Source: Erodium maritimum (taxonomy: Eukaryota; Streptophyta; Magnoliopsida; Geraniales; Geraniaceae). Taken from it: a stretch of DNA of 64,000 bases. Of this stretch, positions 10,903-21,970 are shown piece by piece. Each line of letters opens with the position of its first letter. The stretch's first letter is position 1. The DNA lies in contig OY997590.1 of the NCBI GenBank assembly GCA_963921825.1, positions 60,192,012 through 60,256,011 of the forward strand. Direction: 5' to 3'. A model generated the notes under the pieces. The model saw only the letters and a program-made list of their open reading frames with translations. It was not told the DNA's origin and did not search any database. A program made the position numbers and the translations under genes.

Positions 10903-11290
10903 AACGAGTTGATGTAGTTTCCGAGAAGTATATTTTGGGTTGGAAAGGAACAACTAACTCGAACATAAAAAGGTTTGAAAAGTTGTACTTGTAGTTCAAA
11001 GGAACGGCTAACCGTTTGCGTCAAGGAACGACTAATCTATATCATCTGGACCGCTATCCATCATATGATTCAGTGATCTGCGAGTGCCACGTAACCCACC
11101 GGCGGCGAAGTGGAGGGACAAGGAATTATCCATCCTAGTCTTGGTCGTCTCCGACCTCAACCTAACAAACAAAAAAGTCAATTTCACTTCACCCACTTTT
11201 CCAGAAAACCTCGGTTCATCACCCATGGATCCTCACATCCGTCTCCTTCTCTGACGCCCCCAATATATTACGAATTAGGGTTCAACTTCC
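10903..11290 (+). promoter_or_regulatory. Upstream region of the 521-aa secreted-protein gene
   Basis: About 390 bp between the LINE target duplication and the start codon. It holds three degenerate repeats of a GGAACGACTAA-type unit (10945-11035). A CCACGTAA sequence (about 11088) resembles a G-box core, and an AT-rich CAATATATTA lies about 30 bp before the ATG. The transcription start cannot be placed. The LINE insertion may have displaced the distal promoter. Confidence 0.35.
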
Positions 11291-14200
11291 ATGGGTCACT
11301 CAATCGGGCTATTAGGTCTGCTCTGTTTTGTAGGGTTATGGTTTGGGGCCGATTCTTTCAAGGTGCCGTTCCGGGCCAAGGACGTTCTCCCGGTGCTGCC
11401 CCGCCAGATTTCCTGGCCGGTGCTCAATAATTTTCACAACGCTGCCGATTTGATGCCCTATTTTGTAGGATCGGTGGCTCCCAACAACGGCTCCATTCAG
11501 TGGAAAGGAGCTTGCTTTTACGGTAACGAAGCTCGGATTGAATTCACCCAAGGCCACAGAGATGAAGCTGGCTTGGGAGGCGGCGTTATTCACCTCAAGG
11601 TTTGTCTTTTTATTTTTTATTCTTGTCATCTTGATAAATGTAGTGAAATTTTGAAATGACTAATCATTTTGTAAATTTATGTTTGCTCTTGATACTAATG
11701 TTTGTTTGATGCTCATAGTTTTGTACTTTTAAGTCATATCTCAACTTAATTTTGGACTGTCACATGAGGCTCAGTGTCTGGTCATAAGTTATGGGAGCTT
11801 GAAGATTAAAACTTCATTTTTCATTATTTGCCAGCTGATTGAATGAGATAGTTTTGGTGTTGGAGGTTTGACAAATTGTTCTTCGTTCTCAGACTAGCTA
11901 AGAACTTAGAACTCTGTTTGTAGGTCTTGTGTTCTCGTGCTTCCAATTCTGTTAAACCATGCGGAATGATGATTCTTGAGCTGCTATTTGGGATAAAATT
12001 TTATATCTTCGCCTAGTATCTTGTTTGTACTGCGCAGTGACCAATAATGGGGATCCATGTCTTGTCAACCAGTTCAAACCTTTAGGGGTAGCCTTACATT
12101 ATTAATTAGGATGATGGACTTGCTGAACTCCAATTCATCTTGTCATTATCCATTTTACTGGCTTGGTTGGGGCTCTGTGATCTGCCTTCCTAAAAAAGTT
12201 AATCTCGTATTGGTTTGATTTATTTTGTTACTTCACAGACATCTGAAGCACACAGCTGGACCTGTATGGATCTGTATGTTTTTGCAACACCCTACAGGAT
12301 CACTTGGGATTACTACTTCTCTGCTCGGGATCATACATTGGAATTCGAATCGTGGGAGGAACCTGCTGAAATGGAATATGTATGCTCAATTCCTCTGTTG
12401 TTTCTATGTGTTTCATGTTTGAGTTTGAAGTGCACATTGCATAATGTTGGCCTTCTTTCTGACCATTGAGCAGGTGAAGCAGCACGGGATCTCCATATTC
12501 CTCATGCCATCAGGAATGATGGGCACATTGCTCTCTTTGATGGATGTCCTGCCTTTATTCTCAAATACTGTTTGGGGTCAGAATGCCAATCTAGCTTTTC
12601 TGACGAATCACATGGGTGCGACGTTTGAAAAACGTCCTCAGCCTTGGTGCACTACAATAAACCACGAAGATGTTCACTCTGGTGATTTCTTAGCAGTGTC
12701 AAAAATCCGTGGTCGGTGGGGTGGATTTGAGACATTAGAAAAGTGGGTAACAGGTGCTTTTGCTGGTCACACAGCAGTTTGCTTGAAGGATGATGAGGGT
12801 AATCTCTGGGTTGGTGAATCAGGACACGAGAATGAAAAGGTACACGCAATACCATCTTTCTCGAATTGTGATATTACTGAGGGCTTCTGCATAACATAAT
12901 CTCTGATGAATTTACAGGGTGAAGAAATTATAGTAGTAATTCCATGGGATGAATGGTGGGAATTGGCACTTAAGGATAGTTCTAATCCTCATATAGCCTT
13001 GCTTCCATTACACCAAGACATACGTGCAAAATTTAACTCCACAGCAGCATGGGAGTATGCTCGGAGCATGTCAGGCAAACCATATGGATATCACAACATG
13101 ATATTTAGTTGGATAGATACTATAGGGGACAACTATCCTCCACCACTTGATGCTCACTTGGTATGTATTTTTTTCATTGCCTTAACATGGTCTTTACAAT
13201 ATTAGTAAGTATTGCATGAGTAAATGTCACTGAAGTTGGTTACAAAGCTGACAAATGAAACTTACAGGTCATTTCTGTCATGTCTATGTGGACTAGAGTG
13301 CAGCCAGCATATGCTGCAAATATGTGGAATGAAGCTCTAAATAAGCGGCTAGGAACAGAGGTAAATCTCCTTATTTCTGATTTTTAAAACTATTGGCATA
13401 TGCCGCCGCGAAAATCATGTTCATATCGATCAAGAACCGCGAGAAAGGAAATGATATGCTTATGGTAGATGCTTTTCATTACATCATGCAGAAAAATATC
13501 TTATCAGCCATATTTTTTAGTTGATGTTTGAGGGGCTGTTAATCCTGTTAGGTAGGAAAAAGAACTGAAAAATGACCAGCAGCTCCACAGTACATCTATT
13601 AAGAAATACAAAACATGTTTAGTTTATATATTAATTAATTAAAAATCAAGTATAAAAAAGAGGTATCCTGCTTTGTTCAAGGTTCTTGGTTTTGGTCCTT
13701 GTTGGACTGCTTTGCAAATTTTACTTCCCCTTCTTGTTTTGACTGTTGTGGGGACTGATATGTCATCAGTCAAACCGACATGGTGGACATTGATTTAATG
13801 GTGTTAATATAGAGTATATAGTCAATAATATTGTTACTTTCACTTTCTTTGAAAAGGGTCCTGAAATATTTTGGTTCTCTGCAGTCTTTGTTGATGGAGA
13901 GTATATTTGTAGAAGGCTTCAGTATTGTGTTGGAGGATTTTTTTTATAGTCAAAGCATGAAACTTTGTTTAAAAACTTAATGGCCATACCTAGAACATTG
14001 TTATCTGTTATGATGGAACTGTAAAAAATGTATGTAGCAAATTGATAATATATTAGAAACATGATTTATAAAAAACATAAATTTCATCCAAATAACTTGT
14101 AAATTACATAAGCCAGGACCAAACACGTTTGAAAATTCTGGTCTTGTCGAAATACTTGAATTACTTAAAAGTACCTACTAGTGAATTCTCATACCTATTG

Positions 14201-16289
14201 ATCTTCCGTTTTATGACGCTCCAGTTGCTCCTCATTCTTAGTGGATTCATCTATGGCTTCCAGTTCATCTAGCTTCCTTATGAACTTGGTCTTCATCCTT
14301 TCCATTTCCAGACACTTCATAATTTCTAGGCGTTCGATTTTTTGTACCATGAAAACAGTCATTTCTTGATCTGGCTCTGCCGCAGGCCCTTTTCCTCTCC
14401 CTGTTTACTTCCTTTTCTTGGTACATCTTCTCCTCCTTTGCTATGATCTAGTTGTCGGACTGTCTGCTAGTGTAGATATTGTTATTCTGCCCCCCCAAAT
14501 TCGAGGAACTTCTGGATCTTAGCACTTTTCTTTGACCAATGGTTCTCGAATTGTTTCGAAGTCCTCTAATTTTTTATGCTACACCCATACTGAAATAGTA
14601 CTCTCTGAATGGTAATCCAAAAACTGTCTAACGTTTTCACAGTACCTTGGTATGAATCAAGTGAGTGGTAACAAGTAACGAGACACCGGTCTTCATCCCG
14701 GATCCATTTCCTACGGATAAAGTGCTTGTGATGAGCAAGAAAATATACTAGTCAAACTGCTTGGATCCCGCCAGAGAGGCATAAGGTGTGGCATGTGCGG
14801 TGAACGGGCCTGTTGGAATCTGGTGCTTGTGTTTGCTTGTCGACGGTATCTTCTTCAGAAAGTGGATGGCTATCACGGTTGAGCAATTTGCTGAACATGG
14901 CACGGTAGGGTTGTTTCAAGACATGCTTGATGATCTAATGTTGGACAATCTTAAAGAAATTGAAATTTGGTGGAAGAATTGAGAGGTAGAGAGTATTGAA
15001 TGTGGGGGATAAAAGGGTATTTATGAAAAAAATGATCATTTTTTAATTTTAGAAAATATGACCATTCGATACTCCTTTTTCAAAATTTAGCTGTCGGGAG
15101 TAGACCGTTGCCAACAGTCCGATTTTTTTCTGTTAAGGGGTACGCTTCATCTTCTGGTTGGCTGGCACGCCCGGAAGCGAACGTCACCTCCGCTTCCGAC
15201 CCTGTTTTTTCCCGGAAGCGTCTCACAGTGGGTGCTCTTAAGCCACGGGCATAGAGAAGACTTGGTGTCAACATTTATTGCTTTTGAATATGTTAATTAT
15301 TTATTTTCATTTGTGGGATGAAATATCAAATTTAATACCCTCCTAAATATGTTTGGATGTAACTGGCAACATGATACTCATTTATCGATATATACTGTTC
15401 ATGAAATAAAGTTCAATCATAATAGGCATGTTCGGTTGACAGATGGTTACTTTTATGATTTTTATATCTTGAAAAGCCGTGCCATACATATACTCCACTG
15501 TACAGTATTATTCCCTCTGTCCACGAATGAGTGTCTTATTTGACTGCAAAATAGTATGGATTAGTGGCATTTGCCTTGACTTTTCCCGCTTGCCCTCATA
15601 TCCTCCTATATGCTAACACACTAAGTCTTGGTAAATAAGAGTACATAGGATAATAGTGGTAGTTTTTGCATAATTGATTCGCTAGAAGCTTTTTGGGACA
15701 TCGAGAGGACACTCTCAGAGGACGGAGTGAGTACTACATGCTTAACGTGATGTTACATTATGCTTTTCTCAGGGTTTGGAGTTGCTTGATATTCTACTGG
15801 AGACTGAAAAGCGAGGCATGCCCTTTGATGAGCTACTCACGATCCCGGAACGAGATGAATGGGAGTATAGTGATGGGAAATCAACAACCTGTGTGGCCTT
15901 TATCCTTGAGATGTACAAAGAAGCTGGAATCCTTGGTCCTTTCTCAAGCTCCATTCAAGTTACAGAGTTCACGGTACACATTGGCCTTTTGACTTCAAAT
16001 CTATTATGGATAACCCTTCCCTTCCCTTGCTCTCATCTTATCACTGTATATGACATGGCTATGTTGCTAATCACAGATCCGCGATGCATACATGCTCAAG
16101 ATTTTTGAAGATAATCAAACACGTTTGCCCAGCTGGTGCAGCAACGGGGGCGGCAAGCTACCGTTCTGCCAAATTCTGGGTGAGTACTGGATGGAGTTAC
16201 CCCAGTATAACACATTAGAGCCTTATGCCAACATGAATGAGAACTGCCCTTCGTTACCTCCTATTTACGAAAGGCCTGTAAAATGTTGA
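11291..16289 (+). CDS. Secreted plant protein of unknown function, possibly permuted papain-like
   Basis: Seven phase-0 exons: 11291-11599, 12239-12379, 12474-12839, 12918-13160, 13268-13360, 15773-15973 and 16077-16289 (TGA at 16287). They encode about 521 aa. The start ATG is followed by a signal peptide (GLLGLLCFVGLWF, residues about 6-18). It resembles the Arabidopsis At1g70160/At1g27020 type of unknown protein, from memory. Residues 219-268 read SGDFLAVSK...GHTAVCL...LWVGESG, with His249 and Glu265. Residues 422-435 read TTCVAFILEMYKEA, with Cys424. A GD-strand, GH, then E, then a later Cys before a helix is the order of permuted NlpC/P60 (YiiX-like) hydrolases. That assignment is inference. 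Intron 5 (13361-15772) is 2.4 kb and carries transposon remnants. Confidence 0.9.
11600..12238 (+). other. Intron 1 of the 521-aa gene
   Basis: A 639-bp AT-rich intron with GT/AG borders. I see no further feature in it. Confidence 0.8.
13361..14190 (+). other. First part of intron 5 of the 521-aa gene
   Basis: AT-rich intron sequence between the exon at 13360 and a Harbinger-like remnant. No gene or repeat recognised. Confidence 0.6.
14195..14800 (-). pseudogene. PIF/Harbinger Myb/NAM-like protein remnant in intron 5
   Basis: On the minus strand, about 14750-14600 reads FIRRKWIRDEDRCLV...SLDSYQGTVKTLDSFW. This is the Myb/trihelix (W..DED..L, later FW) pattern of Harbinger ORF2 proteins, often annotated glutathione transferase T3-like or NAM-associated. 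About 14400-14195 gives the C-terminal helical tail (GPAAEPDQEMTVFM, KCLEMERMKTKFIRKLDELE) ending in TAG at 14195. A stop and frame shifts lie between. In Harbinger elements this protein helps the transposase bind DNA. The transposase gene was not found here and the element ends are not clear. Confidence 0.65.
14801..15506. other. Rest of the intron 5 insertion, no clear gene
   Basis: AT-rich stretch after the Harbinger-like remnant. It includes a short GC-richer part at 15080-15270 with CCCGGAAGCG repeated near 15170 and 15210. It is probably more of the decayed transposon plus original intron. Nothing further is supported. Confidence 0.35.
15507..15734. mobile_element. Stowaway/Mariner-like MITE in intron 5
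   Basis: Left end TATTCCCTCTGTCC...GAGTGTC; the right end, reverse-complemented, is TACTCACTCCGTCCTCTGAG. This is the CTCCCTCYGTCC signature of plant Stowaway MITEs with TA at the border. About 228 bp, ending 38 bp before the 3' splice site of intron 5. The repeats are imperfect, so it is an old copy. Confidence 0.55.
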
Positions 16290-17640
16290 ATCTGGGTTCA
16301 CCTTGTTAGTATTTGAATTGCAATGTTTGCCTTTATGCATAGATGTCTATCTAATTGTCATAGAATTCGGGTCACTCACTTGCCTCCGTTTGGAGAATTC
16401 AATGTGTACATAAATATATTTCAGGTAATGCAAATTATGCAATGAACTTGTGTTTAGTTGGGTTATTGTTGTACGATTAGAAGTTAGTTTTGATGCAGTT
16501 TCTTGTGTGAAAGAACTAGAAAGGGTAGTTTATTTCAGAAATGAGGTCTTTGATCATGATACAACAGAGAGAGAAGTAATTGTCAATAAATAATTAAGTG
16601 TTTTCCCTTTCGATATCTGTCCTTTTGGCAGTGGTATGTGCTATGTGAATGTGTTTCCCAATGGAATAAAAAAAAGTCTTAGTTTAGGGTGTGATAATGA
16701 TCTTGTCCCTTATTGTCTAGACTCTAGACTAGAACTTTACAAAAACAAGAAACTAATCCATAATGGACGATCAGTGAACATTGGAACTCACAAAATGGAT
16801 CTTCAAGTTTGATGATTCAATCTAATAGATAGGGGATCAAAACAAATTGTAAATCAGAGATGGAATATAAAACGGATGCATAATTGAACAAGAGAGGTAG
16901 AACAATGCAACCAAGACTTTTTGTAAGCTCCTATCATTAATAAGGATAATTAAACCAGACACGTTTTTCATCATTAGGTCAAATTTCTTGACTATAGATG
17001 ATGTACTGATTAAAACTCGTTTTGATCCTCTTTTGCTTTTTTTGCTGGAGTGTGGGTTGTTTTTGTAAGTTTTTCTGGTTGTCTTTTACTCTTTCTTCTG
17101 CTGAATGTTCATCTGCCTTTTAGATTCTACTGAGTAGGCATCTCTACCTCTGGTTTCTTATATTCAAGTGGTCTCATCAAGTCTTGTTGGCTCATTCCTG
17201 TTTGGTGATTGCAGCTTTGAGGTCATTGGTACAACAACTACTTCATCTTTACTTGATTATACTTCATCAGATACTGATTTACAACAGTCCTTCCTCAATT
17301 CCTGATTCATACATTCTTTCCTTGCTCACTACTTTTATATCTCAAACTTCCCCTTTCTACTTGATTTAGATTTCCTTTGTTTGAGATCAATCTCTTTAAT
17401 CTGTAATTATTTTGTAACTCCTTTTTCACTTTAAAGAGGTTTTAATTAAATTTGTTTGGCTGATAAAAAAAAGCTAGGCATAGAATAATATTGAATTGAA
17501 TAACTCAGATATAACTTATAACACAAACAATAAATCATAGTATATATGAAAATAATTCTTGTACAAAACCTAGGACATATGATCTCCAATAACAAGAAAT
17601 CACAAAAGGAAAAAGAATAAACAAAATGGATCATAAAACT
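16290..17640. other. Intergenic region with probable 3' UTR and a possible LINE tail
   Basis: The first 300 bp are probably the 3' UTR of the 521-aa gene; an AATAAATAA sequence lies near 16585. A T/C-rich stretch from about 17030 to 17472, ending GGCTGATAAAAAAAA, resembles the 3' end of a plant LINE with its poly-A. No coding part or target duplication was found, so that is tentative. The remainder shows no feature. Confidence 0.35.
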
Positions 17641-17654
17641 AGACAATATGAAGC

Positions 17655-17876
17655 TTAATGTTTCTGGGCAGGTTTGTGAACCTTGTCCTTGATCCAGTTG
17701 AAACCGTGTTTGACTTTCTTGACCCCAGTGGAGGCCACCTCCTTAGTCTTCCCGAGCCCTTCTCCGACCTTCTTCGCGTACCTGTCTTTCTTCGACCCGG
17801 AAGTCGGCGCCGGCGCCGGCGTCGGGTCCGGCTGGTTGTCCCACTGATCGGCCCACGATGTCCCGTAAGGTTCCAT
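17655..17876 (-). CDS. Small basic protein of unknown function, 73 aa
   Basis: A single-exon gene on the minus strand, start ATG at 17876-17874 and TAA at 17657-17655. The N-terminal third is acidic and Pro/Ala-rich (YGTSWADQWDNQ, then DPTPAPAPT). The rest is lysine-rich and probably helical (KKDRYAKKVGEGLG, FNWIKDKVHKPAQKH). There is no signal peptide or membrane segment. I recall small plant proteins of this general layout with a WADQW start and a WIKDK end, but know no function for them. A TATA box and heat-shock-like elements lie at sensible distance upstream. Its GC-rich codons contrast with the AT-rich flanks. Confidence 0.75.
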   Translation of the reverse strand: MEPYGTSWADQWDNQPDPTPAPAPTSGSKKDRYAKKVGEGLGKTKEVASTGVKKVKHGFNWIKDKVHKPAQKH

Positions 17877-17945
17877 GAAAAATCTCTAGACAGATGAAGA
17901 TTGAGGACGAGGGTTTGGTCTGAAACAGAGTCCTGAAAATCCAAT

Positions 17946-18050
17946 GTATTTATAAAGGCACGAGGCAGAGGAATCTTCAACCCAACCCAAGAAGCTTCGA
18001 ACGGTCTCGTCTCCGCACGCACGCGTCTTCGTAACGTAACGCGTGACATC
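17946..18050 (-). promoter_or_regulatory. Promoter of the 73-aa gene: TATA box, HSE-like and CGCG boxes
   Basis: Read on the minus strand, TATAAATA (17954-17947) lies about 70 bp before the ATG. Just upstream are two GAAnnTTC units, GAATCTTC (17971-17978) and GAAGCTTC (17991-17998), which fit heat-shock elements. Further up, ACGCGT and ACGCGTG (about 18020-18045) fit CGCG boxes bound by CAMTA factors. Heat or stress induction is an inference from these sites. Confidence 0.55.
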
Positions 18051-18059
18051 TACGACTAC

Positions 18060-19027
18060 AACCTTCTTTTACCTTTCCCATTACAATTCAACCTTTATAT
18101 TTCTTCTCCCACAAGTAAATTATAAATTAATTATACGGTTAAATAACAATTTGTAAAATCCGATTAATGTAAAAGGGTGGATTTTTATTTTTACAAAACT
18201 GAACCAATGAATAGTACAAAATAAAATAAAGTGATTTTTAACAACATACAATTTATGCCATAGATTAGTCGACGTCTAGAGGGTTACTGTTGATTTTGTA
18301 ACTTTGTTGTTGTTGATTGGAATAATATTCACGTGTTCGGCCGCCATTCTCTTGTTCAACATTAAATATTCCGTTCCAGCATATCACCTGCGCGCTATGT
18401 CGTAATGGTACAGCTGGATTTTCATTGAAATTGATGTCTTCAAATTCGAATTCAACTTCACATTGGACCGGGCTAGGCCCATAGAGAAGGCTAACTGTTT
18501 GCTATACCCAATCCGTAAGGCCTGCAATGTTGTTGTAAAGCCCAAACCAAAATATTTAACACACTGCAAACTCCATCTCCTATGATTACTGACAAGCAAC
18601 TTCCCAACCCGTAACAACACACCACGTGTCAGGACAAGACAAAGTCTCGTACCTGACGGCGATCATTGCTAATTCAATACCTATAAATAATCCAAACAAA
18701 AGTCAAAGCACATTTGAATTAATTAACCCAGTCACGCTAATTAAGTTCAACACGCAATGAACAAAATAAAAACTCCTCTTGCTAGCTAGTTGCTACTACA
18801 TTTTGAAACTTTCTCAGACCAAGACCTTATTCATATCATAATCATATACGAACAATATATACTATCAAACCTATGTCCATAGATGTTAATATTGCCGGCT
18901 CCTGACGGTCCACACCTCTCTACATATCTTAGTTATCATCGCCACCAAAACTTTCTTTTTATCCATCACTCACGTTTCAATTTGAGATCTCAATATTCTT
19001 CACTCTCATTAAATCGAGTACGAAATA
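18060..19027. other. Intergenic and upstream region of the metalloproteinase gene
   Basis: AT-rich region between two divergent genes. At 18390-18450 there is a weak tRNA-like A-box/B-box pair (GTCGTAATGGTACAGC, then TTCAAATTCGAATTC), possibly a SINE fragment. ATATATAC near 18855 could be a TATA element for the metalloproteinase gene, about 170 bp before its ATG. Nothing else is clear. Confidence 0.35.
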
Positions 19028-20131
19028 ATGTTTGACACCATGTTCACAACACTAATATTACTTGTACTTGTCTCGTTCTCATCGACTTTAGTTTCGGCTC
19101 ATTTTTTTCCGAATATGTCATCGATACCACCGTGGCTTGCCTCCCATAACACCACCTTCGCCCCCACCTGGGACTCCTTCCACAAACTCTCTGGCTGCCG
19201 CTCCGGCGATAAAGTCAACGGGATTGCCAAGCTAAAGCGCTACTTCCACGACTTCGGTTATATTGATCCCAACTCTCAGGCCAACTTCACCGACGACTTC
19301 GACGAAGCTCTTGAGTCGGCCCTCAGAACTTACCAGAAAAACTTCAACCTCCCCCCGACCGGGAGGCTTGACGATGAGACCCTATCCCACATCGTCAAGC
19401 CCCGCTGTGGCAACCCCGACATCGTCAACGGAACCACCGCTATGAACTCAGGCAAGACCTCCAACTTCCACTCCGTCGCACACTACTCCTTCTTCCCGGG
19501 GTCTCCGCGGTGGCCGGCGGGGAACTCCGACCTCTCCTTCGCCTTCCAGCCGGAGAACCAGCTCTCCGAGGACTTCAAGAACGTGTTCCGACGAGCCTTC
19601 GCGCGGTGGGCCGAGGTGATCCCTCTGAGCTTCACCGAAACGACGTGGTCTGACGCAGCGGACATCAAGATTGGGTTCTACAGCGGAGACCACGGCGACG
19701 GCGAACCGTTCGACGGGGTTCTGGGTACGCTGGCCCACGCGTTCTCGCCGCCGAGCGGGAGGTTCCACCTCGACGGGGATGAGTCCTGGGTTGTCTCCGG
19801 TGACGTGACCAAGTCAACGGTCCCGTCGGCGGTTGACCTGGAGTCGGTGGCGGTGCACGAGATCGGTCACGTGCTGGGCTTGGGACACTCGTCCGTGCCG
19901 AGTGCGATCATGTACCCGACAATCTCGTCGGGTCAGAGGAAAGTGGTTTTGGGTGGCGATGACGTGGACGGGATCCAGTCATTGTACGGTGCTAACCCTA
20001 ACTACAACGCCACAGAAGCGACGTCGTCACAGCAGAGCGAGACCAGCAACCAATACAGTTTAGCCACCAGCGTTGCGGGTCTCTCTAGGATGGCTTTCAT
20101 GGTCGTTGGATTCGGGATCCTGATGTTGTAG
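19028..20131 (+). CDS. Matrix metalloproteinase (MMP), probably GPI-anchored
   Basis: Intronless, 367 aa, typical for plant MMPs. A signal peptide covers residues about 1-24 (TLILLVLVSFSSTLVSA). A peptidoglycan-binding-like prodomain spans about 55-120, followed by the cysteine switch PRCGNPD (125-131), whose Cys keeps the zymogen inactive by binding the zinc. The catalytic domain runs about 150-323. It has the zinc motif HEIGHVLGLGH (277-287) with catalytic Glu278, and the Met-turn IMYP (294-297). The C-terminal tail is Ser/Thr-rich and ends in a hydrophobic stretch (about 351-367), consistent with a GPI signal. All key residues are present. The family cleaves proteins in the cell wall and apoplast. 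It resembles Arabidopsis At2-MMP (At1g70170). GC-rich coding sequence. Confidence 0.97.
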   Translation: MFDTMFTTLILLVLVSFSSTLVSAHFFPNMSSIPPWLASHNTTFAPTWDSFHKLSGCRSGDKVNGIAKLKRYFHDFGYIDPNSQANFTDDFDEALESALRTYQKNFNLPPTGRLDDETLSHIVKPRCGNPDIVNGTTAMNSGKTSNFHSVAHYSFFPGSPRWPAGNSDLSFAFQPENQLSEDFKNVFRRAFARWAEVIPLSFTETTWSDAADIKIGFYSGDHGDGEPFDGVLGTLAHAFSPPSGRFHLDGDESWVVSGDVTKSTVPSAVDLESVAVHEIGHVLGLGHSSVPSAIMYPTISSGQRKVVLGGDDVDGIQSLYGANPNYNATEATSSQQSETSNQYSLATSVAGLSRMAFMVVGFGILML

Positions 20132-20270
20132 ATTACTTTCTTTGCTATGCTTTTAGCCACAATTGAAAACCTGAGTGCATCAAGTTCCAGACATTGTACA
20201 CCTGTTACTAGTGTAAGCTATTCTTCATTGGTTCTAGTTAGAGCATGTTGAAATTGAAGGTTCGGGGTTT

Positions 20271-21780
20271 TTTTTAGAAAAGGCAATCGTATAGAAATGA
20301 TCTCAAGGGTCCGAGAAGGATACAAGAGATAGGAGGCAAAACGTCTCAGAAACCAACCAAACAAGGTCTAAAACACTTAGGACCCAAATAAAAACCCCAA
20401 ACCAATCTAACAGGATAGGGAAAGACATTTAAACACCACAAACATACCCTTAATCACCAATCTCAGCGTTGGAGCACCAGATCAAACTACAATAACACTC
20501 GGGTCTCAGCCATCGAAATATCAACCAACTCCCACACCCAAAACCAACAGACTCCCCAGCAAATAACCCACAAAACCAGAGCAGGACACAATTCTAAAAA
20601 GACTACCCTTACTGCAAATAACTACCCCCACACACCAACAATATACAGAAACAACCCCGAAAACCAGGAAAAAAAACCCCACCGCCCCACCCAAGACCAC
20701 CCCAAAGTCACCCCACCATAAAACAGTACAGTAGAAAGCTAACTTGCATTACAAGCAACCGCTTAAGAGCAAAGATTTAATTTCTGTTTTTTAACAGAAC
20801 CCTCTATCTGGCCCTCCTTAAGCAAGACTGAAGATAAGATGACCACATTTGAAAAGAGAAATCCGCATTCCACTTGAAGAAAGTCCACCCAATAGCAAAG
20901 GAACTGTGTTGTATCGTTATCAGCACATGTGAAACTTCAAGAAGCACATTGTTGAAAACTAATTTGTTCCTAGCCAACCAGATCTCCCATAATGTTATGG
21001 AGAATAAAAGTTTCCAGGCTTTGTTAGTACTGATCGGTTCATTCCAAGAGCAAATGAAGCTGATGAAGTCCCCTGGAATGCACCATTGTGTCCCCCACCA
21101 ATTCAAGACCTCTGACCATATCTTCCAGATCCAATGACAATAGATGAACAAATGATTGAGATCTTCAAAGCAGGAGGAGCAACAGTTTATGCATTCAACA
21201 ATACTTCCTTAGACTTATGAAAGTCGATTTGCAGACAAATAATACTTTGGGAAGTTAGTAAGGAGTGTTTTAGATTAGTAAGAGTTGTGGGAGAGGCCTT
21301 GATGCACAACAATGTGTCATCAGCAAATTGCAGATGACTGATAAAAGGGCCCAATTGTCCGGCTGTTAGTTCTTGAAAGATCTCAGCCAGTTCTCCATGT
21401 GAAAGAATTTGATGCAACCCCTCTACTACCAGTGTGAATAAGAGTGGAGATAATGAACAACCCTTCCTAAGACCCATGTGCATTGAAAAATATGAAGAAG
21501 GGGATCCATTGATAAGCACTGAGACTCAGGCTCTAATACAACCAATATGGAAATTTTAAAAGGAGTTCTGGGCTAACAAGAATCCTATCAATCCCGGAGG
21601 CTTTAAATTGAGCACCAAACCAGGTAAAGGATCCTCCTTCTAGAGGCAGATCAACAAGCCTCGAGATGTTTACAAAAACATTGAAATCTGCCATGAATCT
21701 TTGGTTGGAGGAAGGATGAGATCTATCAATAGAAGATAGAGTAGCATTGAAGTCCCCATCACAGATCTTAGAATATTGAA
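20271..21780 (-). mobile_element. 5'-truncated LINE fragment, minus strand
   Basis: Bounded by a 10-bp target duplication TTCGGGGTTT (20261-20270 and 21781-21790), with the poly-A tail seen as poly-T at its left edge. On the minus strand 21519-21187 encodes part of the reverse transcriptase: GLRKGCSLSPLLFTLVVEGL and then LQFADDTLLCIKA, which holds the catalytic FADD. 21151-20804 encodes the zf-RVT-like tail (WWGTQWCIPGDF, LFSITLWEIWLARNKLVFNN). The stretch between RT and tail is missing, so there is an internal deletion as well as 5' truncation. Dead copy. It lies 129 bp after the metalloproteinase stop codon. Confidence 0.85.
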
Positions 21781-21790
21781 TTCGGGGTTT

Positions 21791-21952
21791 GTAATGCTAA
21801 CCTTATAGAATATTGAATATGAACATATTAAATAAACTGTGTCTACAATAATAAGGTTTATCATAGGGTTTATGGTTCTAAGTATATGCTAACAAGATGT
21901 TGAATAAAGTTTTTCTGAATTAATTAAATTCAGATTTAAAATAATAAATACT
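21791..21952. other. Short AT-rich spacer between two LINE insertions
   Basis: Host sequence between the right target duplication of one LINE and the left target duplication of the next. No feature. Confidence 0.6.
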
Positions 21953-21970
21953 AGAAAAAATTAAATTAAT

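Noticed and set aside
18390-18460. A tRNA gene
   Set aside because: A- and B-box-like sequences are degenerate and no cloverleaf can be formed; at most a SINE fragment.
19263-20063. Alternative-frame proteins inside the metalloproteinase gene
   Set aside because: GC-rich coding sequence creates long shadow frames; only the 367-aa frame has the family motifs.
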